In this document: one piece after another, positions 55,471 through 63,030 of the stretch | Layout of the letters: the number at the start of each line of letters is the position of its first letter | Position numbering within the stretch: position 1 is the first letter of the stretch | Assembly (NCBI GenBank): GCA_018402385.1 | Contig: JAGYJA010000007.1 | Span: forward strand, 248,001-312,000 | Direction: 5' to 3' | DNA from: Flavobacteriaceae bacterium | GTDB lineage: Bacteria; Bacteroidota; Bacteroidia; Flavobacteriales; Flavobacteriaceae | DNA: 64,000 nucleotides | Made by a program: the position numbers and the translations under genes | Notes under the pieces: generated by a model | The model's input: only the letters and a program-made list of their open reading frames with translations | Told to the model about the DNA's origin: nothing | Database searches by the model: none

Positions 55471-55487
55471 ATTACCAGAGAGGTAAT
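55471..55487 (+). promoter_or_regulatory. Leader hairpin of rpsO
   Basis: ATTACC-AGAGA-GGTAAT stem-loop in the 5' leader. S15 is autoregulated through leader structure in several bacteria, so this is a candidate control site; that is inference. Confidence 0.35.
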
Positions 55488-55518
55488 TTTACATAAAAAT
55501 CATTTAAATAATATTGGC

Positions 55519-55788
55519 ATGTACCCATCAAAAGAAGACAAAGAAAAACTCTTTAAAAAACACGGTAAATCTGAAAAGGATACCGGATCTGCAGAAGGTC
55601 AAATCGCTCTTTTCACATCAAGAATTGAGCATTTATCAGCACATTTAAAAAAGAACATTCACGATTACAACACAGAGCGTTCTTTGGTAAAACTGGTAGG
55701 AAAAAGAAGGTCATTACTTGATTATCTAATGAAAAAAGATATCGTAAGATACCGTGAAATCATTAAAGAATTAGGATTGAGAAAATAA
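55519..55788 (+). CDS. rpsO: 30S ribosomal protein S15
   Basis: 89-residue primary rRNA-binding protein of the small subunit. It has KHGKSEKDTGSAEGQIALFT, RIEHLSAHLKKNIHDYNTER and VGKRRSLLDYL, all standard. It is upstream of pnp, the classical order; a terminator lies between. Confidence 0.97.
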   Translation: MYPSKEDKEKLFKKHGKSEKDTGSAEGQIALFTSRIEHLSAHLKKNIHDYNTERSLVKLVGKRRSLLDYLMKKDIVRYREIIKELGLRK

Positions 55789-55793
55789 ATATC

Positions 55794-55819
55794 AAAGGGG
55801 CTTTTTGCCCCTTTTTTTA
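55794..55819 (+). terminator. Terminator of rpsO
   Basis: AAAGGGGC-TTTTT-GCCCCTTT followed by T-run, 6 bp after the stop. Confidence 0.85.
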
Positions 55820-55869
55820 TAAACTCTATTTTACGACCAAAAGTAAAATCGAGTTCCATATAAAATGCC

Positions 55870-55877
55870 TATCTTTG
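55870..55877 (+). promoter_or_regulatory. -7 box of pnp
   Basis: TATCTTTG about 113 bp upstream of the pnp ATG, which leaves a long leader; PNPase leaders are often targets of autoregulation. Confidence 0.5.
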
Positions 55878-55990
55878 ACAGGTTCTGAAAAAGCTACACT
55901 TTTAGTTTTTCATTGGTCAATACTACTACACAACACAACGACCATTGTTTAACCAAACATGCATTACTGTGTGTTTATTATTAAATTATT

Positions 55991-58210
55991 ATGATACCAA
56001 AAGTTTACAAAGAGGTCATTGACCTTGGTGACGGTAGGGAAATTTCTATCGAAACCGGAAAATTAGCAAAACAAGCCCACGGGTCTGTTGTTTTGCGAAT
56101 GGGAGATACTATGCTACTCTGTACCGTTGTTTCTTCTTACAAAGAAAGTACCATGGATTTCTTTCCATTAACCGTTGATTACCGTGAGAAGTTTGCAGCA
56201 GCAGGCCGTTACCCGGGTGGTTTTTTCAAAAGAGAAGCAAGACCCAGCGATGGGGAAGTATTGACAATGCGTATTGTGGATCGTGTGTTACGACCATTAT
56301 TCCCTTCAGATTATAAAACGGAGACTCAGGTAATGATCCAGTTGATGTCACACGACGAAGAAGTCATGCCGGATGCACTTGCCGGTCTTGCTGCTTCTAC
56401 TGCGATTCAATTGTCTGACATTCCTTTTGAATGCCCCATATCTGAAGCCCGCGTAGGAAGAATCAATGGCGAATTTGTTTTAAACCCAAGCCGCAGCCAG
56501 TTGCTAGAGTCTGATATCGATATGATTATTGGGGCTTCTGCAGATTCTGTGATGATGGTAGAAGGTGAAATGAAAGAAATTTCAGAAGAAGAAATGGGTG
56601 AAGCGATTAAGTTTGCTCATGAAGCTATCAAAATACAATGTGCAGCTCAAGTTCGTTTAGCAGAAGCTTTCGGAAAAAAACCAGTACGTGAATACGAACC
56701 TGCAAAAAGCGACGAAGCCATTGAAGCCAAAGTGCGTGAAGCAGCCTACCAAAAAATATATGACATTGCCAAAGGCGGTCACGGTAAAAGAGAAAGAAGT
56801 GAAGCCTTTTCTGCAGTTAAAGATGAAGTAATGGCTTTATTTACTGAAGAAGAACTGGAAGAAAATGAAGGTTTGATCAAAACCTATTATTATAAAATCG
56901 AAAAAGAAGCTGTAAGAGAATTAACCCTTGCAGAAGGTTTACGCCTTGACGGAAGAAAAACTACAGACATTCGTCCCATTTGGTGCGAGATTGATTATTT
57001 ACCTTCTGTTCACGGTTCAGCTATCTTTACTCGTGGAGAAACGCAAGCATTGGCAACAGTGACTTTAGGAACTTCAAGAGAATCCAATATGATTGATATG
57101 CCCACTCATCAAGGTGAGGAGAATTTCTATTTACACTATAACTTCCCTCCTTTTTGTACCGGAGAGGCCTATCCTTTAAGAGGAACTTCTCGTCGTGAAA
57201 TTGGTCACGGAAATCTAGCTCAACGCGCCCTAAAAGGAATGATACCAGATGAATGTCCATATACCGTAAGAATTGTTTCTGAAGTATTGGAATCAAACGG
57301 TTCTTCTTCTATGGCAACCGTTTGTGCAGGAACGATGGCATTGATGGATGCCGGTGTTCAAATGAAAAAACCGGTTTCCGGTATTGCGATGGGATTGATT
57401 TCTGATGGAGACCGTTATGCGGTACTTTCAGACATCCTTGGAGACGAAGATCACCTGGGGGATATGGATTTTAAAGTTACCGGAACGGCAGACGGTATTA
57501 CCGCGTGTCAAATGGACATTAAAGTAAAAGGAATGCCTTACGAAATTTTAGTAAATGCACTAAAACAAGCTCGTGACGGTCGTTTACACATCCTTGAGAA
57601 ATTGGTTGAAACCATTGCTGAACCCAATGCAGATGTGAAGCCACACGCTCCAAAAATCATCACCAGAGTTATTCCTAATGAATTCATTGGTGCCTTGATT
57701 GGACCCGGGGGAAAAGTAATTCAGGAATTACAGAAAACCACAAAAACCACCATTGTAATTAATGAAGATCCTGTAACTGAAGAAGGTATTGTTGAAATAC
57801 TTGGAACAAGCCAGGAAGGAATTGATGCTGTTTTAGCAAAAATTGACTCATTAATGTTCAAACCAACTGTTGGTGAGAGCTACGAAGTGAAAGTAATCAA
57901 AATGCTTGACTTTGGCGCGGTTGTAGAATATCTTGACGCTCCAGGAAATGAAGTGTTGCTTCACGTTTCTGAATTGGCGTGGGAACGCACAGAAAATGTT
58001 TCTGATGTGGTCAATATGGGTGATGTGTTTGAAGTAAAATACTTTGGTTTAGACCCAAGAACTCGTAAAGAAAAAGTTTCACGTAAAGCACTTTTGCCAA
58101 AACCAGAAGGCTATACAGAAAGACCTCCGCGCGACCGCAATGACAGAAATGATCGCGGAAGAGATTCAAAAGGCAGAAACGACAGAGACAGAAAGCCGAG
58201 AAGGGATTAA
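55991..58210 (+). CDS. pnp: Polyribonucleotide nucleotidyltransferase (PNPase)
   Basis: 3'-5' phosphorolytic exoribonuclease of RNA turnover, 739 residues. Two RNase PH-like domains are present ([39 protein letters not shown]), followed by KH ([12 protein letters not shown]) and S1 ([12 protein letters not shown]) domains. It ends in an Arg/Asp-rich tail ([20 protein letters not shown]), common in Bacteroidota PNPases. Intact; followed by a terminator. Confidence 0.97.
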   Translation: MIPKVYKEVIDLGDGREISIETGKLAKQAHGSVVLRMGDTMLLCTVVSSYKESTMDFFPLTVDYREKFAAAGRYPGGFFKREARPSDGEVLTMRIVDRVLRPLFPSDYKTETQVMIQLMSHDEEVMPDALAGLAASTAIQLSDIPFECPISEARVGRINGEFVLNPSRSQLLESDIDMIIGASADSVMMVEGEMKEISEEEMGEAIKFAHEAIKIQCAAQVRLAEAFGKKPVREYEPAKSDEAIEAKVREAAYQKIYDIAKGGHGKRERSEAFSAVKDEVMALFTEEELEENEGLIKTYYYKIEKEAVRELTLAEGLRLDGRKTTDIRPIWCEIDYLPSVHGSAIFTRGETQALATVTLGTSRESNMIDMPTHQGEENFYLHYNFPPFCTGEAYPLRGTSRREIGHGNLAQRALKGMIPDECPYTVRIVSEVLESNGSSSMATVCAGTMALMDAGVQMKKPVSGIAMGLISDGDRYAVLSDILGDEDHLGDMDFKVTGTADGITACQMDIKVKGMPYEILVNALKQARDGRLHILEKLVETIAEPNADVKPHAPKIITRVIPNEFIGALIGPGGKVIQELQKTTKTTIVINEDPVTEEGIVEILGTSQEGIDAVLAKIDSLMFKPTVGESYEVKVIKMLDFGAVVEYLDAPGNEVLLHVSELAWERTENVSDVVNMGDVFEVKYFGLDPRTRKEKVSRKALLPKPEGYTERPPRDRNDRNDRGRDSKGRNDRDRKPRRD

Positions 58211-58233
58211 TCCTTTCTTCATTAAACTAATAA

Positions 58234-58268
58234 AATCACTTCTTGATACAAGGAGTGATTTTTTTTTA
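58234..58268 (+). terminator. Terminator of pnp
   Basis: AATCACTTC-TTGATACAA-GGAGTGATT followed by T8, 24 bp after the stop. Confidence 0.85.
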
Positions 58269-58489
58269 ATTTTTTTTGTAACATTTCCACCCATACTTAC
58301 GTATAACCATTTGAATAAGACATTAAATTCAATACTTAAGACTTGTTACAAAATAATAATTACTGAAAAGACGCTTCCGGAGAAGCAAGGGTTTTAACTC
58401 TTGGTCGGTAATAACAGAGTTAATCCGATAGTTCTAAATTTAGTAAAAAGCATTTTGTAGCAAGTCTTTTTAAACTGTAAATCCCATAC

Positions 58490-59353
58490 ATGAGACAACT
58501 CAAGATTACCAAGCAGGTTACCAACAGAGAAACCGCATCCCTAGACAAGTATCTACAAGAAATTGGAAAAGTTGACTTAATTACCGCAGACGAAGAAGTT
58601 GAATTAGCGCAGAGAATCAAAAAAGGCGACCAGCGCGCTTTGGAAAAATTGACCAAAGCCAACCTGCGTTTTGTGGTTTCTGTTGCAAAACAATATCAAA
58701 ATCAAGGTTTAACCCTTCCCGATTTAATTAATGAAGGAAATCTTGGACTCATCAAAGCTGCACAACGTTTTGATGAAACCCGTGGTTTTAAATTCATTTC
58801 TTATGCTGTTTGGTGGATCAGACAATCCATTCTTCAGGCATTGGCAGAACAATCAAGAATTGTGCGTTTGCCATTAAACAAAATTGGGTCTATCAATAAA
58901 ATAAACAAAACGTTTGCTTTTTTAGAGCAATCGCATGAGCGACCCCCTTCTGCTGAAGAAATTGCCAAAGAACTCGACATGACCATTAATGACGTAAAGG
59001 AATCTATGAAAAACTCCGGTCGTCACGTATCTATGGATGCACCGCTGGTTGAAGGTGAAGATTCAAACCTGTATGACGTTTTGCGCAGTGGAGAGTCTCC
59101 AAACCCAGACAGAGCTTTATTGCATGAGTCTTTAAGAACAGAAATTGAAAGAGCTCTGGAAACATTAACTCCTCGTGAAGCTGATGTAATCCGTCTATAC
59201 TTTGGACTGGGCGACCAACACCCAATGACACTTGAAGAAATTGGCGAGACTTTTGATTTAACACGTGAACGCGTGAGACAAATTAAAGAAAAAGCCATTA
59301 GAAGGTTAAAACACACTTCTAGAAGTAAGATTTTAAAAACATATTTAGGATAG
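58490..59353 (+). CDS. rpoD: Primary RNA polymerase sigma factor (RpoD/SigA)
   Basis: A 287-residue housekeeping sigma factor of the short Bacteroidota type. Region 1.2 starts with [21 protein letters not shown]; region 2 has [17 protein letters not shown] and [20 protein letters not shown]; region 3 and region 4 ([20 protein letters not shown]) are complete. It recognises the TTG/TAnnTTTG promoters noted in this window. The long leader holds two hairpins (58373-58425). Its stop codon is part of a short GC-rich repeat. Confidence 0.96.
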   Translation: MRQLKITKQVTNRETASLDKYLQEIGKVDLITADEEVELAQRIKKGDQRALEKLTKANLRFVVSVAKQYQNQGLTLPDLINEGNLGLIKAAQRFDETRGFKFISYAVWWIRQSILQALAEQSRIVRLPLNKIGSINKINKTFAFLEQSHERPPSAEEIAKELDMTINDVKESMKNSGRHVSMDAPLVEGEDSNLYDVLRSGESPNPDRALLHESLRTEIERALETLTPREADVIRLYFGLGDQHPMTLEEIGETFDLTRERVRQIKEKAIRRLKHTSRSKILKTYLG

Positions 59354-59373
59354 CTTCGACTCCGCTCAGCTAC
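59351..59373. repeat. Short palindromic repeat at the rpoD stop
   Basis: TAGCT-TCGACTCCGCTC-AGCTA, beginning with the TAG stop of rpoD. The TTCGACTCCGCTCAG core is of a type often seen dispersed in bacterial genomes. Confidence 0.45.
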
Positions 59374-59433
59374 CTATATTTGGATAAATGGGCGTTAGTG
59401 AGTTTTAAAAGTTTTCCTTATATTACGGTAACA

Positions 59434-59461
59434 AACAGTTATCACTAACTGTTCGTTTTTT
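59434..59461 (+). terminator. Terminator of rpoD
   Basis: AACAGTTA-TCAC-TAACTGTT followed by CGTTTTTT, about 80 bp after the stop. A second GC-rich hairpin (AATCCCCGG/CCGGGGATT) and a TTTCCGCGAAAGCGGAAA palindrome (59503-59520) follow. The remainder of the gap to 59660 shows nothing recognisable. Confidence 0.75.
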
Positions 59462-59659
59462 GATTGATGAATGAATCCCCGGCTGATTACCGGGGATTTA
59501 CATTTCCGCGAAAGCGGAAATCTCGTCAATCAAAAATCATAATATATTAATCTCAATTCCCCAGTACAACTCCCCCAATTGATGAGATTTTTAGGTTCAG
59601 TAAAGTTAACCTTGTCTTCAAATATTTAAAAAACAACAAACTCTTCCATCTAACTTTAA

Positions 59660-59667
59660 TACCTTTG
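59660..59667 (+). promoter_or_regulatory. -7 box of rpe
   Basis: TACCTTTG; its TTG at 59665 opens the long frame but is promoter. ATG 59683 lies 15 bp downstream of the box. Confidence 0.5.
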
Positions 59668-59682
59668 CAAAAACATCTAATT

Positions 59683-60342
59683 ATGAGCATAAAAATAGCA
59701 CCTTCCATCCTAGCAGCAGATTTTGCAAACCTTCAACGTGATATTGAAATGGTCAATCAAAGTGATGCTGATTGGTTTCATATTGACATTATGGACGGTG
59801 TTTTTGTACCCAATATTTCATTTGGTATGCCCGTTTTAGAAGCCATTTCAAAACATGCAAAAAAAACCATTGATGTGCATTTGATGATTGTAGATCCAGA
59901 CCGCTACATCAAAACCTTTGCAGATTTAGGCTCAAATATTCTTACCGTTCATTATGAAGCATGCACACATCTGCACAGAACCTTACAGGCTATCAAAGCA
60001 GAAGGCATGAAAGCGGGTGTGGCGCTGAATCCGCATACTAGTGTAACTTTACTAGAAGACACCATCAAAGACATTGACTTGGTATGTTTAATGAGTGTCA
60101 ACCCTGGTTTTGGGGGACAAAGCTTTATTGAAAATACTTATAAAAAAGTCAAGCAACTCAAAGAAATCATCAACAGGAATGGTGCCTCAACAATCATTGA
60201 AATTGATGGCGGCGTAACCGATAAAAATGCAAAACAACTTGTGGATGCAGGTGCTGATGTATTGGTTGCAGGCAGTTTTGTTTTTCGTTCTGAAAATCCT
60301 TTAAAAACAATTGCAACCTTAAATTCTCAAGTTAACAGCTAA
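59683..60342 (+). CDS. rpe: Ribulose-phosphate 3-epimerase
   Basis: Pentose-phosphate TIM barrel interconverting ribulose-5-P and xylulose-5-P, 219 residues. It has IAPSILAADFANL, HIDIMDGVFVPNISFG, VDVHLM-type strand (IDVHLMIVDPD), LMSVNPGFGGQSFI and IEIDGGV. The start is ATG 59683 (MSIKIAPS). Convergent with, and overlapping by 4 bp, the MtfA-like gene. Confidence 0.95.
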   Translation: MSIKIAPSILAADFANLQRDIEMVNQSDADWFHIDIMDGVFVPNISFGMPVLEAISKHAKKTIDVHLMIVDPDRYIKTFADLGSNILTVHYEACTHLHRTLQAIKAEGMKAGVALNPHTSVTLLEDTIKDIDLVCLMSVNPGFGGQSFIENTYKKVKQLKEIINRNGASTIIEIDGGVTDKNAKQLVDAGADVLVAGSFVFRSENPLKTIATLNSQVNS

Positions 60343-61193
60343 TACCCGGCAAAATTAAAATTCAGCATTTTCCTTTTAAACTTATAGAGTTCCGGAAAAT
60401 GCTGTTTGAGTTCTGCAGGTGATTCAAAAAAATATTCAGCCAGCACAGCCATAAACTCATATTGATTTGTAAAAGCATAGGCCCTGAAGAATCTTGTATT
60501 ATCTAGTTTATCTTTCAATTCCTGATTGGTAAGACGTCTCAAAATATTTTTAAAATGTTTCATAAACCTTGCAGAGTCGGGGTCTTTACCAGTCATGGCT
60601 TCCAGTTGCATAGCGTGCATAAACTCGTGTATTCCCAGGTTAAGATTGTCATTGGTGATTTCATAACCTTTTTCAAAATCTTCCCACGAAAATGCCAATA
60701 CTTTGTGTTTTGGGTTGAATTCGCCTTTGTGATAAGCATCATTGGCTTTGCTGTAAAACTCCTTGGGATAAACCAGTACAGCTTCTATCAATCCATAGTT
60801 ATAGTTTCTTCTACCAAAACTCAACATACATCCCACTGCTGAAATGAGAATTTTTTGAGCATCATTTATCTCAAAACCGTCTCTTCCAATAAAATTTTTG
60901 GATTTGGAAAATGTTGCTACCCGATGTTCAAACTGTCTCTTATGTTTGTTCGATAGTTTATTATAAAAAGAAAATTGAGTTCTTAAAATGCTCTTTTGTT
61001 GTGGATTTAAATTTTTATAAACTACAAATTGTCTGTAAAGCGGCTTGTCAAAATACAAATTATAATTGTGTTCAAAAATTTTAAAAATAAACATGAATAT
61101 TCCCAGAAAGACAATGCCATAGGCATAAACAGCAAGCCAGTTAAGGTTGTCTTCGGGGTCAATCAATAGCACAAGTAATGGATGAAAATCCAT
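60339..61193 (-). CDS. MtfA-like zinc-dependent peptidase with membrane anchor
   Basis: About 284 residues. An N-terminal membrane segment (WLAVYAYGIVFLGIFMFIF) is followed by a zinc-peptidase domain with HEFMH in LGIHEFMHAMQLEA and VLAFSWEDFEKGYE. It resembles the M90/MtfA family by motif and by the final NQYEFMAVLAEYFFESPAEL segment. Substrate unknown. The start is ATG 61193 (MDFHPLL); a TTG start 18 bp upstream is less likely. Confidence 0.8.
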   Translation of the reverse strand: MDFHPLLVLLIDPEDNLNWLAVYAYGIVFLGIFMFIFKIFEHNYNLYFDKPLYRQFVVYKNLNPQQKSILRTQFSFYNKLSNKHKRQFEHRVATFSKSKNFIGRDGFEINDAQKILISAVGCMLSFGRRNYNYGLIEAVLVYPKEFYSKANDAYHKGEFNPKHKVLAFSWEDFEKGYEITNDNLNLGIHEFMHAMQLEAMTGKDPDSARFMKHFKNILRRLTNQELKDKLDNTRFFRAYAFTNQYEFMAVLAEYFFESPAELKQHFPELYKFKRKMLNFNFAGY

Positions 61194-61237
61194 TGAATAG
61201 GTTTTAAGCAATAACGATTATTAATACGCTTTCGTAT

Positions 61238-61774
61238 TTACTCCCTTTTTGAAGAATCTCCCACAAAATTTTGAGAAGTATTTTTGAATAAGATATTGAA
61301 TGTAGTCAAGCTTCCGTAACAACGTGTGATATATTGTTGCAAGTCTATTTTAAGTTCGGCATCCAGTTCTTTGGAGGCGTTGATTTTTTGTTCCATAACT
61401 CGCAAGCGATCTCGCAACATCACAATTTTATTGAAGAAGGTATCGATGGGCACTTCTTTTGATGAAAGTGTTTTGTCTTTGGGTTGGAGTATCATTGTTC
61501 CCCCGCGCCATTTATCAGCAATGGGTACTATTTCTGTAATGTCGCTCCATCGTTTCAGGATGTCTCTAAGCGATTCTTCCACTTCTGAAAAACTAACGGT
61601 GTCAACTTCGTCTTCAACAGCTTCAATCACTTCAAAATCATCACTAACGGGTATGGTTTCCAGACCATTTTCTAAAAAGGTTACCCAGTACATTTTTGAG
61701 GTTACGTTTGTCACCACACCTTTTCCGTGAGCTGTGTGGTTGATGCGGGAGCCAATGCCTAATATTTGTTTCAT
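61238..61774 (-). CDS. Conserved hypothetical protein with N-terminal SH3/Tudor-like motif
   Basis: A 178-residue soluble protein. The N-terminal GIGSRINHTAHGKGVVTNVT with YWVTFLENGLETIP resembles the small beta-barrel seen in UvrD-type tails and Tudor-like modules (H-x-x-x-GKGVV). The rest is mostly helical and charged. No enzymatic motif is seen. It lies 44 bp upstream of the MtfA-like gene on the same strand. Function not recognised. Confidence 0.65.
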   Translation of the reverse strand: MKQILGIGSRINHTAHGKGVVTNVTSKMYWVTFLENGLETIPVSDDFEVIEAVEDEVDTVSFSEVEESLRDILKRWSDITEIVPIADKWRGGTMILQPKDKTLSSKEVPIDTFFNKIVMLRDRLRVMEQKINASKELDAELKIDLQQYITRCYGSLTTFNILFKNTSQNFVGDSSKRE

Positions 61775-61857
61775 CTATACTATTTCCGCGTGTGCGGAAA
61801 TCTTGTGTTTAAAGTTCATCAATTTTAACACGAAGAAACGCAATTTTTTAAAAGCGT

Positions 61858-62118
61858 GCAAACAAAAAAACGCTCAAGTGAACTGATACAGGGATTACCT
61901 GCGGTGATCCCTCAAAGCTCCGCTTTGAAAATGTTGCAAACAAAAAAACGCTCAAGTGAAAATGATATAGGGATTACCTGCGGTGATCCCTCAAAGCTCC
62001 GCTTTGAAAATGTTGCAAACAAAAAAACGCTCAAGTGAAAATGATATAGGGATTACCTGCGGTGATCCCTCAAAGCTCCGCTTTGAAAATGTTGCAAACA
62101 AAAAAACGCTCAAGTGAA
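61858..62118. repeat. Tandem repeat array B (78-79 bp period) downstream of tRNA-Arg
   Basis: Three units starting at 61858, 61936 and 62015, plus a partial fourth at 62094 that merges with the tRNA terminator. Each unit has GGGATTACC-TGC-GGTGATCCC (61891-61911, 61970-61990, 62049-62069), TCAAAGC-TCC-GCTTTGA, and a copy of one arm of the tRNA-Arg terminator (AAAAACGCTCAAGTGAA). A 60-residue open frame through it has no coding sense. Confidence 0.88.
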
Positions 62119-62131
62119 CTTGGCGTTTTTT
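62101..62131 (-). terminator. Terminator of tRNA-Arg
   Basis: On the minus strand AACGCCAAGT-TC-ACTTGAGCGTT followed by T-run, about 20 bp after the tRNA. Its distal arm is also the first part of the array B unit. Confidence 0.75.
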
Positions 62132-62151
62132 CTTTTTGCAACATTTATTCG

Positions 62152-62225
62152 TGACCGCGGAGGGATTCAAACCCCCAACCCTCAGAGCCGAAATCTGATA
62201 TTCTATTCAGTTGAACTACGCGGCC
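62152..62225 (-). tRNA. tRNA-Arg (anticodon UCG)
   Basis: Acceptor GGCCGCG/CGCGGTC, D-arm TAGTTCAACTGAATAGAA, anticodon stem TCAGA/TCTGA around TTTCGGC (anticodon TCG), T-arm with GGGGG-TTTGAAT-CCCTC. CCA not encoded. Confidence 0.93.
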
Positions 62226-62232
62226 TCACATA

Positions 62233-62250
62233 TTCCCGCGAAGGCGGGAA
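62233..62250. repeat. Short palindrome TTCCCGCGAAGGCGGGAA
   Basis: Same family as 59503-59520 and 61783-61800, followed, as at 59503, by TCTCGTYAATCAA. A second copy at 62356-62371 carries a 20-bp insertion after it. Confidence 0.5.
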
Positions 62251-62288
62251 TCTCGTTAATCAATACTCAATATTTTCTTAAATACTCT

Positions 62289-62348
62289 CTATTAAAACCC
62301 TCAGAGCCGATCCGCCAATGGCGGTCTATTCAGTTGAACTACGCGGCC
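62289..62348 (-). pseudogene. Truncated tRNA-Arg copy with an inserted palindrome
   Basis: A duplicate of the 5' half of tRNA-Arg(UCG): GGCCGCGTAGTTCAACTGAA at the start and CGGCTCTGAGGGTT at the end are exact copies. The 5' anticodon-stem strand is replaced by CCGCCATTGGCGG, and the T-arm and 3' acceptor are missing. It cannot fold as a tRNA. Confidence 0.7.
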
Positions 62349-62417
62349 TCACATATCCCCGCGAAGGCGGGAAATCGAAGATTCAGCGGAGCTAATCTCG
62401 TTAATCAATATTACAGA

Positions 62418-62867
62418 CTAACTCAATTTCTTTTTTACTATACTTGAAATTGTCTTTCCATCTGCCTTCCCTGCCAATTCCTGAGAGACAATGCCCATCA
62501 CTTTGCCCATATCTTTCATGCCGGATGCACCTGTTCTAGTAATGATAGTTGAAACTACTTTTGCAATTTCATCTTCACTCAATTGCTCAGGTAAAAATTG
62601 CTCAATAACTTCGGCTTGGTCAAGTTCAGGTTGAGATAAATCTTCACGTCCCTGTTCTGTGAATATGGCAGCGCTGTCTTTGCGTTGCTTAACAAGCTTT
62701 TGAAGAATTTTTATTTCTTGTTCCTCTGTTAAATTTTCTTTGGAGCCAGTTTCAGTTTGTGCCAACAAAAGTTCAGATTTAATGGCGCGCAAAGAGGTTA
62801 AAGCATTGGTGTCTTTATTCTTCATAGCCTCTTTCATGGCTGTCATTACTTTATCTTGCAAACTCAT
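62418..62867 (-). CDS. GatB/YqeY domain-containing protein
   Basis: A 149-residue stand-alone YqeY protein, related to the tail domain of GatB. It has the family text ALTSLRAIKSELLLAQ, LPEQLSEDEIAKVV and GASGMKDMGKVMGIVSQELAGKADG. Role not defined; it may bind tRNA. It is 163 bp downstream of ftsZ on the same strand, a conserved flavobacterial neighbourhood. Confidence 0.9.
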   Translation of the reverse strand: MSLQDKVMTAMKEAMKNKDTNALTSLRAIKSELLLAQTETGSKENLTEEQEIKILQKLVKQRKDSAAIFTEQGREDLSQPELDQAEVIEQFLPEQLSEDEIAKVVSTIITRTGASGMKDMGKVMGIVSQELAGKADGKTISSIVKKKLS

Positions 62868-62954
62868 AATCTTTAAATTTTAATGGACTGCGAAGATACG
62901 ACTTTGTGAAATATTACCATTATGAAGTTTATTATTTTAATCTATTTTAAAAAT

Positions 62955-62994
62955 AAAAAAAACCCCAGAAACATTTTCATGTTAATGAGGTTTT
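62955..62994 (-). terminator. Terminator of ftsZ
   Basis: AAAACC-TCATTA-ACAT-GAAA-ATGT with GGGTTTT and a long T-run on the minus strand, about 37 bp after the ftsZ stop. Confidence 0.6.
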
Positions 62995-63030
62995 GAAGCA
63001 AATCTAACACTAAACTTACTTTTAAATAGG

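Noticed and set aside
61856-62038. 60-residue open frame in array B
   Set aside because: It is a by-product of the repeat: the same peptide recurs with each unit and shifts frame between units; no ribosome-binding or family support.
62211-62447. 78-residue open frame over the tRNA-Arg duplicate
   Set aside because: It reads through the tRNA antisense strand and intergenic palindromes; composition follows the repeats.
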